64,000 nucleotides of DNA from DAOTKC01 sp035449045 (lineage in GTDB: Bacteria > Bacillota > Clostridia > Christensenellales > CAG-917): NCBI GenBank assembly GCA_035449045.1, contig DAOTKC010000003.1, positions 1 through 64,000 of the forward strand, in the 5' to 3' direction. The notes below the pieces were generated by a model. That model did no database searches, was not told the origin of the DNA, and saw only the letters and a list, made by a program, of their open reading frames with translations. Below, in pieces: positions 43,924 to 52,744 of this stretch (position 1 is its first letter; every line of letters starts with the position of its first letter). A program made the translations under genes and the position numbers.

Positions 43924-44604
43924 TTAGGTGCGAGCGCCGAATACCGCGGTGCCCAGCCTCAGCATGTTTGAGCCGAACTTTATCGCCGTTTCATAGTCGT
44001 GGGACATGCCGGCGGACAAAATTTCTATTTTCTCGTCGGCTTCACTTAACGACTTAAACAAATCATAGAGCTTTTGATAGTAAGGCTCGAGCTCGGTCTT
44101 TGAAAGAAAGGGCATGACCGCCATAATCCCTTTTATGCACACGTTCTCAAACTTTGCCGCGTCCGCCAAAAAATCGCAGGCTAACTCGGGCGCTATCCCG
44201 CCCTTAGCGGCGTCGCCCGCGATGTTTATCTCGAGGAGGCAGTCCTGAACAATCCCGTGTTTTTTAGCCTGCCTGTCAATTTCCGCCGCCAGCTTTAAGC
44301 TGTCGAGGGATTGAATGAGCGCGCATTTTCCCGCAACGTATTTTACCTTGTTGGTCTGAAGCCTGCCGATAAAATGCCACGTTATTTCGGGTGTCCACTT
44401 TTCGACAAGCTCCTGAGCGCGATTTTCGCCGAATATCAGCCCCGATTTAAGCGCATTGACCGCTAATACTAAATCGCGCGGCATCGTTTTGGATGCCAAA
44501 GTCACCATAATATCGGACGGCTTGCGATTTACTTCCTCGCAAGCCCTCACGATTTTTTTCTCGACCTTAACCAAGTTGTCTTTAATTTCTAAAAGCGACA
44601 GCAT
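43924..44604 (-). CDS. YggS-family PLP-binding homeostasis protein
   Basis: Binds pyridoxal phosphate and balances free B6 vitamers. The TIM-barrel motifs 'VTLASKTMPRDLVLAV' (Lys that holds PLP near residue 39), 'IFGENRAQELVEKW', 'WHFIGRLQTNKVKYV', 'LSAGMSHDYETAIKFGSNMLRLGTAVFG' are all intact. Length (226) is typical. The ATG begins directly after the alpha-galactosidase stop, so the two are read from one message, with sepF downstream. Confidence 0.94.
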   Translation of the reverse strand: MLSLLEIKDNLVKVEKKIVRACEEVNRKPSDIMVTLASKTMPRDLVLAVNALKSGLIFGENRAQELVEKWTPEITWHFIGRLQTNKVKYVAGKCALIQSLDSLKLAAEIDRQAKKHGIVQDCLLEINIAGDAAKGGIAPELACDFLADAAKFENVCIKGIMAVMPFLSKTELEPYYQKLYDLFKSLSEADEKIEILSAGMSHDYETAIKFGSNMLRLGTAVFGART

Positions 44605-46284
44605 TTATTTTTCTTTTGCTTCCAAGACTTTCTCGCTGTATTCGCCCGTCAGCGTGTTGAAAATCAGCTTTTTGGTATCGCCCTGCTTGAACACTATTTG
44701 GATAATATTATTATTTAAGTATTCGGCGGAGATTATTTGGGCATCGCTTTTTTTGTAGGTTTTCAAAAGAAGCTGCAATTTTTTGTCATCGTAGGTGCCG
44801 ATGTCGTCGGAGACGAACAAGATGTTGCCGAACATATTGTTGATTTTAGCCAAAATCTCTTTCTGCGTCCACGAATACTTGGCGTTTTCGTCGCGGAGGA
44901 AGAAGACGTCGGGGTCGTTGACGAAGGCGCGGCCATCGAGGTGGCGGCGGAAGATGGTGTTGTTCATGGCGTTTTTGGTGCTGATGATTTCCTGATTGGT
45001 TATCTTGGCGTAGAACTTTTCCTTAAAGCTAAGCTCGGCGTCGCAGCTTATTCTGCAAAGCTCAAACTTGCCGAAAGCGGGAGCCATCGGCACGCCGCAC
45101 CCTAAAATCAGCTTGTCGCGGCAGCATTCGCGAAGGAAATCGACGGCTTCATACATGATTTGCCCACGCGTTTTATTGTTTCTCGGGACCATGCAGGCGC
45201 CGTAAAGAAAGTCGAGCTTGACCATGTCGAAGCCCCACTCGTCAAAAACCTTGTCGAAGCAGCTCTTAATGTATGCCGCGCATTCGGGGATATAGAAATC
45301 AAGCGCATAAAAGCCGCCCCACGCGATTCCGGCGACAATGGGCTTACCTTTTTTGTTTTTAATCGTCCAGTCGGGATGGTCTTTCAGGACCTGAGATTTA
45401 TACTCGGCGGAAAAGGGCGCCAGCCACAGCCCCGCTTTGTATCCCAAGACGTGGACGTCGTCGACAATGGGCTTGAGGCCGCGCGGGAATTTCTCGGGGT
45501 TGGGTGTCAGCCAATCGCCGACTAAAGTTTCATAGCCGTCGTCGATTTGGAAGATGTCGGCCTTGTCGCCCACTCTCGAAAGGCCTTTTAAGTCGCGTAG
45601 AATGATGCTTTCGTCGATTTTTTGGAAATAGTTATACCAGCTTGTATAGCCGCTCATGTGGGAAATCCTCGGCGGAGCTATTTCCATGGCGGCAAAATAT
45701 TTGTCGAAAACTTCGTCGTAGCCGCCTGTGATTCTGACTATTTCAAAGAGCGTGTAGGCGGATGCGGGGCTCAGTCCCTCGACGTCCTTTTCAATCCTCA
45801 CGCGGTCGTGGTTCATGTCGAAGTTAATTATCGTCCAGCCCGTGCGGTCGGTAAGCGAGCCGATAAGGTCCACTCTCATGCCCGACCTTATGTAGCCGTA
45901 GGTATAGCTGTGGAAAGCGCCCGCGACCTTGGCGTAATTTTTGAACATATAATCGCCCGTCGCGCCCGCGATTTTTTTAATCGCGCCTAAATTGCAAAGG
46001 CCGCGAAGCCCGTATTGGCGGTCGGTTTTTTTGTGTTCCTTGGATGTCGTCCACGATTGATAGCCGTTGGTGAAGACAACCGCGCCCTCGTCGTATACGT
46101 ATTTATAGCTCAGTGAAACCGCTAAAAGTTCTATTTTCTGCTTGGGTATTATTTCGAGTTTTAAAAAGTTTTCATTTGAATTTTCGGAGATTTTCAAGGC
46201 GAAGTGCTCGTTTTCGGTTTCGGCGCGGAACTTGTAGGCGCCTATTTTGTAGTCAATCGAAAATCCAAAATCTTTCAAATTCAT
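44605..46284 (-). CDS. Alpha-galactosidase, GH36-like
   Basis: A 559-residue cytoplasmic glycoside hydrolase. After an N-terminal beta-sandwich (about 1-200), the barrel carries 'SGYTSWYNYFQKIDE', 'IFQIDDGYE', 'GDWLTPNPEKFPRGLKPIV', 'GYKAGLWLAPFSAE' and the nucleophile D358 in 'MVKLDFLYG'. A later 'CRISCDAE' fits the acid/base region. These are GH-D clan (GH36) marks; raffinose-type sugars are plausible substrates, but related family members act on other alpha-galactosides. I use the ATG six bases after GTGAGG. It has its own promoter and is followed without a gap by yggS. Confidence 0.88.
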   Translation of the reverse strand: MNLKDFGFSIDYKIGAYKFRAETENEHFALKISENSNENFLKLEIIPKQKIELLAVSLSYKYVYDEGAVVFTNGYQSWTTSKEHKKTDRQYGLRGLCNLGAIKKIAGATGDYMFKNYAKVAGAFHSYTYGYIRSGMRVDLIGSLTDRTGWTIINFDMNHDRVRIEKDVEGLSPASAYTLFEIVRITGGYDEVFDKYFAAMEIAPPRISHMSGYTSWYNYFQKIDESIILRDLKGLSRVGDKADIFQIDDGYETLVGDWLTPNPEKFPRGLKPIVDDVHVLGYKAGLWLAPFSAEYKSQVLKDHPDWTIKNKKGKPIVAGIAWGGFYALDFYIPECAAYIKSCFDKVFDEWGFDMVKLDFLYGACMVPRNNKTRGQIMYEAVDFLRECCRDKLILGCGVPMAPAFGKFELCRISCDAELSFKEKFYAKITNQEIISTKNAMNNTIFRRHLDGRAFVNDPDVFFLRDENAKYSWTQKEILAKINNMFGNILFVSDDIGTYDDKKLQLLLKTYKKSDAQIISAEYLNNNIIQIVFKQGDTKKLIFNTLTGEYSEKVLEAKEK

Positions 46285-46319
46285 AAAAAACCTCACGCCC
46301 GTTTTGGGAACATATATAA

Positions 46320-46348
46320 ATTATATAATAATAATACCTGCCTGTAAA
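46320..46348 (-). promoter_or_regulatory. Promoter of the alpha-galactosidase-yggS transcript
   Basis: TTTACA (46343-46348), 17-base spacer, TATAAT (46320-46325) on the minus strand. About 29 bases of leader follow. No operator palindrome is obvious. Confidence 0.65.
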
Positions 46349-46418
46349 GGCTTTTCCGCCGTGGAAAAAGACAAAAAACCGCGATTTATATCCGCTTTTC
46401 TTATTTTAAACCTTTGGT

Positions 46419-47684
46419 TTATTCGAAATATTCAAATTCCAGCGCGCCCATGAGCACGGTGTCGCCCTCGCGCAGTCCTTTCTCTTTAAGAGCGTCTATG
46501 ACACCCGCCTCAATTAGCTTTCTTTGGAAATAGCGCATGCTGTCGTCGTCGTCGAACAGCACGTTCCGCTCAAGTTTTTCGACAATTCCGCCCAATACCT
46601 CAAAGACGCCCTCGCCTACCCGATGGATTACAAAGCTGTCGCCCTCGGGCTTTTTATATTCAAACTTATAATCTTCGGGCACCAACGGGCCGGGCGTGGG
46701 AAGCGATTTGAATCGGCTGTAAATTTCATGAATAAGCTCGTCAAGGCCGGTGTAGGCGGCCGCCGAAATTTTTATTGCGGAAACGCCGGTCGCTTTTTCA
46801 AACTCCTCGATGTTTTGATTATCCGTAAGAAGGTCGGTCTTGTTTAAAACGACGATTTCTGCAAGGCTTTCGAGCTTTTCGGAATACACTTTAAGCTCTT
46901 TTCTAATAGTGTAGTAATCCTCGGCGGGCGTGCGCCCTTCCGAAGCCGAGATGTCGACGACATGGACGAGCAGACGGACGCGCTCGATATGCCGAAGGAA
47001 GTAATGCCCCAGCCCCGCGCCCTCGCCCGCGCCCTCGATAAGGCCGGGAATGTCGGCCAAAACTATGCTCTCGTCGTAGACTTTGAGCACGCCGAGATTG
47101 GGAGATAGCGTAGTGAAGTGATAGTTGGCAATCTTGGGCCTCGCCGAGGTCAAAACGGAAAGCAATGTTGATTTTCCCACGTTGGGATAGCCGATGAGGC
47201 CGACGTCGGCAAGCGTCTTCAGCTCAAGTGTAACCTTAACTTCGGGCGCTTTTTCGCCCTGCTGGGAAAAGCCCGGCGAGCGCCTGGTAGCCGTCGCGAA
47301 TCTGGCGTTTCCTTTGCCGCCTCTGCCGCCGGAAAGCACTACGCTTGTCTGTCCGTCGTAATAGAGGTCGCAAATAATCTCGCCGCTTTCAGTGTCCTTA
47401 ATGACGGTTCCGACGGGCACGCGAATAATTAAATCCTTGCCCGAACGGCCGGTGCAGGTGTTGATGTCGCCTTTTTCGCCGTTCTCGGCGCGGTAAAATT
47501 TTTGATATTTAAAATCGATGAGCGTGTTGAGGCTTTCGGTGGCGGTAAAAATTATATCGCCGCCCTTGCCGCCGTCGCCGCCGTCAGGCCCGCCATTCAT
47601 GATGAACTTTTCGCGGTGGAAGGACACGCGGCCGTCGCCGCCGTCACCCGCTTTTATCGTGATTTTTGCGTAATCCAAAAACAT
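46419..47684 (-). CDS. obg: Obg GTPase
   Basis: A ribosome-associated GTPase for 50S assembly and stress control. The Gly-rich Obg domain (1-158) has 'KAGDGGDGRVSFHREKFIMNGGPDGGDGGKGGDI'. The G domain has G1 'GYPNVGKSTLL', the switch region 'NYHFTTLSPNLGVL', G3 'DIPGLIEGA', and G4 'NKTD'. The C-terminal OCT domain (about 345-421) ends in 'GDTVLMGALEFEYFE'. 421 residues is normal for Gram-positives. Confidence 0.97.
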   Translation of the reverse strand: MFLDYAKITIKAGDGGDGRVSFHREKFIMNGGPDGGDGGKGGDIIFTATESLNTLIDFKYQKFYRAENGEKGDINTCTGRSGKDLIIRVPVGTVIKDTESGEIICDLYYDGQTSVVLSGGRGGKGNARFATATRRSPGFSQQGEKAPEVKVTLELKTLADVGLIGYPNVGKSTLLSVLTSARPKIANYHFTTLSPNLGVLKVYDESIVLADIPGLIEGAGEGAGLGHYFLRHIERVRLLVHVVDISASEGRTPAEDYYTIRKELKVYSEKLESLAEIVVLNKTDLLTDNQNIEEFEKATGVSAIKISAAAYTGLDELIHEIYSRFKSLPTPGPLVPEDYKFEYKKPEGDSFVIHRVGEGVFEVLGGIVEKLERNVLFDDDDSMRYFQRKLIEAGVIDALKEKGLREGDTVLMGALEFEYFE

Positions 47685-47838
47685 AACCGCACCGTCGGGA
47701 AATTTTCAATCTTAAATAATCCCGTCTTTCTGCATGCAAAGCCGACTGAATTATTATTGACTATTTTGCTTTGCGTTTCGCTTTGATTCTAGTTTTTTAT
47801 ATTTCGATTGTAATAACAGAAAAAGTTTTTTCTTTTTA

Positions 47839-49206
47839 TTAATTGTTATTCTTAAATCTCTCTATTATAGTTCTCGCCGCGGTTTTGCCCGCGCCCATGG
47901 CGAGAATGACGGTGGCTGCGCCCGTCACGGCGTCGCCGCCCGCAAAGAGGTTTTCGACGTTGGTTTCGCCGTTTTCATTTATCAAAATCGTGCCTTTATC
48001 GGTGGTATTCAACCGTTTAAAGCTGTTTTTGAGCAATGGGTTGGGAGTCGTTCCCAAAGCCACTATCACTTGGTCGCAGGCTATTTCGTGCTCCGAGCCC
48101 GGGACAGCAATAGGCCTTCTGCGCCCCGAAGCGTCGGGCTCGCCCAACTCCATTTTTATGCATCTGATGCCGGTAACTCGGCCGTTTTCACCCAAAATCT
48201 CGATGGGATTGGTAAGCAACCTAAACTCCACGCCCTCCTCGAGCGCGTGCTCGATTTCCTCGGCGCGGGCGGGCATCTCCTCTCTGGTGCGGCGGTAAAC
48301 AAGAGTTACTTTGCCGCCCAGACGAAGCGCGGTGCGCGCCGAGTCCATGGCGACGTTGCCGGCGCCAACCACCACCACGTTCTTGCCGCGAATCAGCGGC
48401 GTGTCGGAATCCTCGCGGTAGGCCTTCATAAGATTGACGCGCGTAAGGTATTCGTTGGCGCTGTATACTCCGTTCAGGTTTTCGCCCTTGACGCCCAAAA
48501 ACGAAGGCAGGCCGGCGCCCGTCGCGATGTATACCGCGTCGTTTTCCTTCATAAGCTCGTCGACGGTGATTGTCTTGCCGATAACGGCGTTCAATTCTAT
48601 TTTGACGCCCAAATCTAGGAGCGTTTCTATCTCGCGCTCCACGATATCCTTGGGAAGCCTGAATTCGGGAATGCCATAAATCAAAACGCCGCCCGCCTTG
48701 TGAAGGCTTTCGTAGATTGTTACCTCAAAGCCGGCAAGAGCGAGGTCGGCGGCGGCGGTCAAGCCCGAGGGGCCGCTGCCTATGACGGCGGCCTTGCGGC
48801 CGTTTTTGGCGGCGGGTTTTATCTCCGATTTCGCTTTCAACGCGTAGTCGCCGATAAACCTCTCAAGATAGCCTATGCCGACGGAGCCGCCAAGTTTTGC
48901 CTTGCGGACGCAGTATTTCTCGCACTGCTCCTCTTGGGGGCAGACTCTGCCGCAGACGGAGGGCAAGTTGTTGTCGCCCTTCATGACCTTGACGGAGGCG
49001 GCAAAATCGCGATTTTTAATGCAAGAAATGAATTCGGGGATGGAAACGCCTACCGGACAGCCCTTCTTGCAGGGCGCGTTTTTGCATTGAAGGCATCTCT
49101 CCGCCTCTTTGACCGCCGTCTCTTCGTCGTATCCGAGCGCAACTTCGCCGAAACCTTTAATTCTCTCTTTAGCATCCGCCGTGGGGATGGGATTTCTTTT
49201 TTCCAT
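47839..49206 (-). CDS. nfnB: NfnB: large subunit of bifurcating NADH-dependent ferredoxin:NADP+ oxidoreductase
   Basis: A glutamate-synthase-small-subunit-like flavoprotein of 455 residues. The N-terminal iron-sulfur part has 'CLQCKNAPCKKGCPVGV' and 'CGRVCPQEEQCEKYC'. Two Rossmann folds follow: FAD 'AAVIGSGPSGLTAAADLA' near 140 and NADP 'VVVVGAGNVAMDSARTALRLG' near 280, with the FAD C-terminal motif 'LFAGGDAVTGAATVILAMGAG'. On its own it could be annotated gltA or gltD, but the NfnA homologue immediately upstream on the same strand makes NfnAB, an electron-bifurcating enzyme linking NADH, NADPH and ferredoxin pools, much the best reading. Confidence 0.88.
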   Translation of the reverse strand: MEKRNPIPTADAKERIKGFGEVALGYDEETAVKEAERCLQCKNAPCKKGCPVGVSIPEFISCIKNRDFAASVKVMKGDNNLPSVCGRVCPQEEQCEKYCVRKAKLGGSVGIGYLERFIGDYALKAKSEIKPAAKNGRKAAVIGSGPSGLTAAADLALAGFEVTIYESLHKAGGVLIYGIPEFRLPKDIVEREIETLLDLGVKIELNAVIGKTITVDELMKENDAVYIATGAGLPSFLGVKGENLNGVYSANEYLTRVNLMKAYREDSDTPLIRGKNVVVVGAGNVAMDSARTALRLGGKVTLVYRRTREEMPARAEEIEHALEEGVEFRLLTNPIEILGENGRVTGIRCIKMELGEPDASGRRRPIAVPGSEHEIACDQVIVALGTTPNPLLKNSFKRLNTTDKGTILINENGETNVENLFAGGDAVTGAATVILAMGAGKTAARTIIERFKNNN

Positions 49207-49334
49207 ATCTTCCTCGCTGTTTGAGGTCTTCTTAGCTTGTTTTAGCTTTTTGGGTTGTGTTAAATTTTAACCACAGAATTTGTTAGACTTTTTTTCGCCG
49301 TTACTTAGCTTTATTGAACGGAATTTTGAACCAT

Positions 49335-50165
49335 TCAGCCCTTCTTTGGCGCACCGCTCAAGCGGCAGATATGCTCTTTTTCCTGTTCGACATAGGTGCG
49401 TGAGCGCGCCATCGCCTCCTCGAAATCGACGAGGTGGCCGTCGAACTCGGGCCCGTCTACGCAGGCGTATTTAACTTTACCGCCCACGGTGAGGCGGCAG
49501 CAACCGCACATACCGGTGCCGTCCACCATGATGCTGTTCATGCTAACAATAGTCTTTAATCCGTAGCCGCGCGTGAGGTTGGCGACCGCCCGCATCATGG
49601 GCAACGGCCCGACCGCGAATACGGCGTCATAGTTTTTCCCCTCTTTTATGAGCGCTTCAAGCTTTGCCGTCACAAAACCTTTCTCGCCGCGGCTGCCGTC
49701 GTCGGTCACGACGCAGAGATTTTCCGAAAACTGCCGCATTTCGTCCTCATAGACCAAAAGCGAAGCCGTTCTCGCCCCGATTATGGAATCGGCGGGCTTT
49801 CCCTCTTTAAACAAATGCTTAGCCTGCGGATAGACGACGGCGGTGCCTATTCCGCCTCCGACGAGTAATATTTTACCGAAATCCTCAAGGTCGGTGGCGT
49901 TGCCGAGCGGACCTACTAAATCGTGGATATACTCCCCCTCTTCTTTTTGCGCCAGCTTCATAGTGGTGTATCCCACCGTCTGCACCAAAATCGTTATGCC
50001 GTCGTCGTGAATGTCGCAGATGGTAAAGGGCACGCGCTCGCCCTCGGCGTCGACGCGAAGGATGATAAACTGGCCGGGCTTGGCGTGCGCGGCAACTTTA
50101 GAACATAAAAACCGGTATTCAATTGCGTTTTCGGCAAGAGTTCTCTTTTTCAGTATCTTATACAT
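49335..50165 (-). CDS. nfnA: NfnA: FAD/[2Fe-2S] small subunit of NfnAB
   Basis: A 276-residue ferredoxin-reductase-like subunit. It has the FAD-binding barrel ('AKPGQFIILRV', 'VPFTICD'), the NAD fold ('ILLVGGGIGTAVVYPQAK') and the C-terminal [2Fe-2S] ligands in 'GTGMCGCCRLTVGGKVKYACVDGPEFDG'. The family also contains dihydroorotate dehydrogenase PyrK, but the next gene is NfnB rather than pyrD. The start is the ATG seven bases after GGAG; sixteen additional in-frame codons upstream lack a site. Confidence 0.88.
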   Translation of the reverse strand: MYKILKKRTLAENAIEYRFLCSKVAAHAKPGQFIILRVDAEGERVPFTICDIHDDGITILVQTVGYTTMKLAQKEEGEYIHDLVGPLGNATDLEDFGKILLVGGGIGTAVVYPQAKHLFKEGKPADSIIGARTASLLVYEDEMRQFSENLCVVTDDGSRGEKGFVTAKLEALIKEGKNYDAVFAVGPLPMMRAVANLTRGYGLKTIVSMNSIMVDGTGMCGCCRLTVGGKVKYACVDGPEFDGHLVDFEEAMARSRTYVEQEKEHICRLSGAPKKG

Positions 50166-50264
50166 CGTTTGCTCCGTTTTACATTTTCTATCGCCGCATT
50201 TCAGGGCTTTCAACGGCTAATTTTTGTGATTTTACCGAGTATGCGGTATTACCTTTTATTGAAA

Positions 50265-50930
50265 TCAGGGATTATTCGCATTGGGCGAAGGGTTAAGCTT
50301 TAGCGTGGTCTTATAGTATTCGCAAATATCGGTGAGGGCGCAGACGCCGCATTCGGGGCTTTGGGCGCGGCAGATGTAACGGCCGTGGAAAATTAAAAGA
50401 TGGTGGAGATTTCGCCACATCGAACGGTCGAAAAACTCCATCAGTTGCTGTTCCGTCTTTTCGGGCGTGGCGGCGTCGGCTATACCTATGCGGTTGCTAA
50501 CTCTAAATACATGGGTGTCGACGGCGATGGCGTCGGAGCCGAAAGCCACCGAGGTTATGACGTTGGCGGTTTTTCTGCCCACGCCGGCAAGCTTGATGAG
50601 GTCGTCGAAGTTATCGGGGACGCGGCCGCCGTAGTTTGCGACAATGTCGCGGGCGGCGAAAACGATGTTTTTGGCTTTGTTCCGGTAAAATCCACAGGAA
50701 AAAATGTGCGGCTCGAGCTCGGCGGGCTCGATTGCGGCAAAAGCCTCGGGAGTATTCCAAATTTTAAAGAGTTTTTCGGTGACGATGTTGACGCGCTTGT
50801 CGGTGCATTGCGCCGACAAAATCACGGCAACCAAAAGCTCAAAAGGCGAGCTGTAATTAAGCTCGCAATGCGCCTCGGGGTGCATTTCCTTAAGCCTCGA
50901 ATATACCGCTTCCGCCAAATTCATTTCCAT
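50265..50930 (-). CDS. nth: Endonuclease III
   Basis: A bifunctional DNA glycosylase/AP lyase for oxidised pyrimidines. Residue numbering coincides with E. coli: the helix-hairpin-helix 'LAGVGRKTANVI' has the catalytic K120, and 'AIAVDTHVFRV' the catalytic D138. The [4Fe-4S] cysteines are C187, C194, C197 and C203. Either of two ATGs two codons apart can start it, and neither has a Shine-Dalgarno; the promoter puts the message start only about six bases upstream. Confidence 0.95.
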   Translation of the reverse strand: MEMNLAEAVYSRLKEMHPEAHCELNYSSPFELLVAVILSAQCTDKRVNIVTEKLFKIWNTPEAFAAIEPAELEPHIFSCGFYRNKAKNIVFAARDIVANYGGRVPDNFDDLIKLAGVGRKTANVITSVAFGSDAIAVDTHVFRVSNRIGIADAATPEKTEQQLMEFFDRSMWRNLHHLLIFHGRYICRAQSPECGVCALTDICEYYKTTLKLNPSPNANNP

Positions 50931-50942
50931 ATTATGCGTTAT

Positions 50943-50971
50943 ATTATGGCATATTTTGGATTTAAGGGCAA
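50943..50971 (-). promoter_or_regulatory. Promoter of nth, near-leaderless
   Basis: TTGCCC (50966-50971), 17-base spacer, TG-C-CATAAT (-10 at 50943-50948) on the minus strand. Expected start near 50936. Confidence 0.5.
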
Positions 50972-51048
50972 GTATTAGGCTCGAAATGTTTTTATTCCTT
51001 TTTATCGGCTTAAACGGATTGATATTTTTTGCGGCAGGGCTTTTTGTA

Positions 51049-51078
51049 AAAGCCGCGCCGAAAATGCGGCGCGGCTTA
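51049..51078 (-). terminator. GC-rich hairpin after the cysteine desulfurase gene
   Basis: AAGCCGCGCCG, 6-base loop, CGGCGCGGCTT: an 11-bp perfect stem 20 bases after the stop. The minus-strand U run is short (UUUU). Confidence 0.7.
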
Positions 51079-51098
51079 AATCGAACTTATTTTGAGCA

Positions 51099-52223
51099 TT
51101 AAGCTGAGGTGTGCTTAACTATTTTTTCAATCGCGTTCAAAAAAGCCGCGGCGTCGCGGTCGGTGTTGTTGAAGCCGACGCTGGCGCGCACCATGCCCTG
51201 CTTTTCGGTGCCGTAATATTTATGAAGCAGCGGCGCGCAGTGAAGGCCGCTTCTGACGGCGATATCGGCGGCGTTCAAAAGGTCGGCGACGTCGCTTGAA
51301 GGGATGTCGCCTAAGTTGAATGACACTATTCCCGCCCGTGCGTCCTTGGTGTAAACCTTGACGCCGAGAGAGGTTAAGCCGTAAATAAGCTCTCCCCCGA
51401 TTTTTTCAATCAACGCGTTCCCTTCTCTAAGGTGCGAATAAGTCCAGCGCACTGCCTCGCCCAGCGCGGCTATTCCCGCCGAAAACAGCGTGCCGCTTTC
51501 CAAACTTTCGGGATAACCCTCGGGTTGGGTGACGCTGCTCGAATATGTGCCGGTGCCGCCCAAAATGAGCGGCGCGATTTTAACTTTGTCGGAAAAGACC
51601 AAGACGCCCGTCCCTTGAAAACCGTGAAGCCCCTTATGACCGGGCAGCGCCAGCATATCGACGCCCATCTTTAAAAAATCAAAATATATGTGCGGCACGC
51701 CCTGCGCGCCGTCCACCAAAAAGACTATATTTTTGCTTTTGGCGAGCTTGCCTATCCCCTCGATATCGGCCACGGCACCGGTGACGTTAGAGACAAAATT
51801 TACCGCGATGAGGGATGTATCGCGCCTGATATACGGCTCGATTTCGGAGGCAGTTACAAAGCCCTCGTCGTTGGGCTCAATCAGCGTAACCGCCACTTTA
51901 TCTGTCGAGTTCAGCCGATAAAGCGGGCGAAGCGTGGAATTATGCTCTAAAACGGTGGAGATGATGTGTCCTTTGAATCCGCCTTTCAGAAGGCAGAGAT
52001 TGAGGGCTTCGGTGCAGTTTTTGGTGAACACCACGTTGGCCGATTGTGCGGCAAGTTTATCTTGAATTATTGCCCGTGTTTCCTCTATTTTTAAAGCGGT
52101 CGTTATGGCGTCGCGGTGGGCGCTTCTGCCGCTGTTGCTGCTTTTTGTGAGCTCGTTTATCAATATGTTCAAGGCAGACTTAGGCTTAAAGCGCGAGGTC
52201 GCCGCGTTGTCAAAATATATCAT
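51099..52223 (-). CDS. Cysteine desulfurase-like PLP enzyme
   Basis: A class V aminotransferase fold, 374 residues. The opening 'MIYFDNAATSRFKPKS', the substrate segment 'VLEHNSTLRPLYRL', 'FLVDGAQGVPH' and the Schiff-base lysine in 'LPGHKGLHGFQGTGVL' identify the SufS/CsdA-type group. The catalytic cysteine loop reads 'AVRSGLHCAPLLHKYYG', with Cys in the expected place. It diverges from a DUF3343 gene 82 bases away. Desulfurase-like enzymes paired with DUF3343 occur in selenium or sulfur mobilisation loci, so a role in Se/S delivery other than Fe-S assembly is plausible. Confidence 0.88.
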   Translation of the reverse strand: MIYFDNAATSRFKPKSALNILINELTKSSNSGRSAHRDAITTALKIEETRAIIQDKLAAQSANVVFTKNCTEALNLCLLKGGFKGHIISTVLEHNSTLRPLYRLNSTDKVAVTLIEPNDEGFVTASEIEPYIRRDTSLIAVNFVSNVTGAVADIEGIGKLAKSKNIVFLVDGAQGVPHIYFDFLKMGVDMLALPGHKGLHGFQGTGVLVFSDKVKIAPLILGGTGTYSSSVTQPEGYPESLESGTLFSAGIAALGEAVRWTYSHLREGNALIEKIGGELIYGLTSLGVKVYTKDARAGIVSFNLGDIPSSDVADLLNAADIAVRSGLHCAPLLHKYYGTEKQGMVRASVGFNNTDRDAAAFLNAIEKIVKHTSA

Positions 52224-52305
52224 AATTCCTCATTTTCGGACATAAAATTTTATTCCATAATATAGTGTATTAGACCGAATGTGATTTGGTTATAGAGGTT
52301 ATGAT

Positions 52306-52560
52306 ATGAAAGAAAGAACGGGCTCCGGCTTCAGAGCGGCCGTCTTTAGGTCGCGCTCTCAAGCCATAAAATTTCAGGAGGCGCTGCGAAGTTATAGAAT
52401 TCCGTCAAATATAATAAACACGCCGAGGGAGCTTTCGCAGGGCTGCGGGCTCTCGGTGCGATTTGATGAAAGGTTTGAAAAAAACGTAAAAATGGTGCTA
52501 TCGAGAATGCAGCTTTCCTCCTATGTGGGCATTTACCCGATTTCGGGCGAAATATTGTAG
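52306..52560 (+). CDS. DUF3343 putative Se/S carrier protein
   Basis: An 84-residue protein of the DUF3343 family. It shows the family pattern: a beta-alpha start 'RAAVFRSRSQAIKFQEALRSYRI', 'NTPRELSQGCGLSVRF' with the single conserved Cys, and a second helix. DUF3343 proteins are annotated as putative selenium or sulfur carriers because of their link to YedF, SelD and cysteine desulfurases. Here a desulfurase gene is divergent next to it. GAGG stands before the ATG. Confidence 0.88.
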   Translation: MKERTGSGFRAAVFRSRSQAIKFQEALRSYRIPSNIINTPRELSQGCGLSVRFDERFEKNVKMVLSRMQLSSYVGIYPISGEIL

Positions 52561-52687
52561 ATTGATAAATCAAACAAAAGCAGGAAAGACGGAAACTAAA
52601 GCAACAATAGAGGCCTTGTAATTTAGAACACAAGAACTCGAATGAACTTAGGAAGAATAATAGGTCCGGACAAAACATTGAAACACA

Positions 52688-52716
52688 AAAAAAGCCGACA
52701 TTTTGTCGGCTTTTTT
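52688..52716. terminator. Bidirectional terminator
   Basis: AAAAAAGCCGACA, 3-base loop, TGTCGGCTTTTTT: 12 to 13 bp perfect stem. It serves the DUF3343 gene on the plus strand and the GT-C-like gene on the minus strand. Confidence 0.9.
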
Positions 52717-52744
52717 AATGCGTTTAGAAAAATAAGTTAGTAAA

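Noticed and set aside
52346..52678. A 110-codon frame antisense to the DUF3343 gene
   Set aside because: It lies over a well-supported small gene with a good ribosome site; composition is that of a shadow frame.
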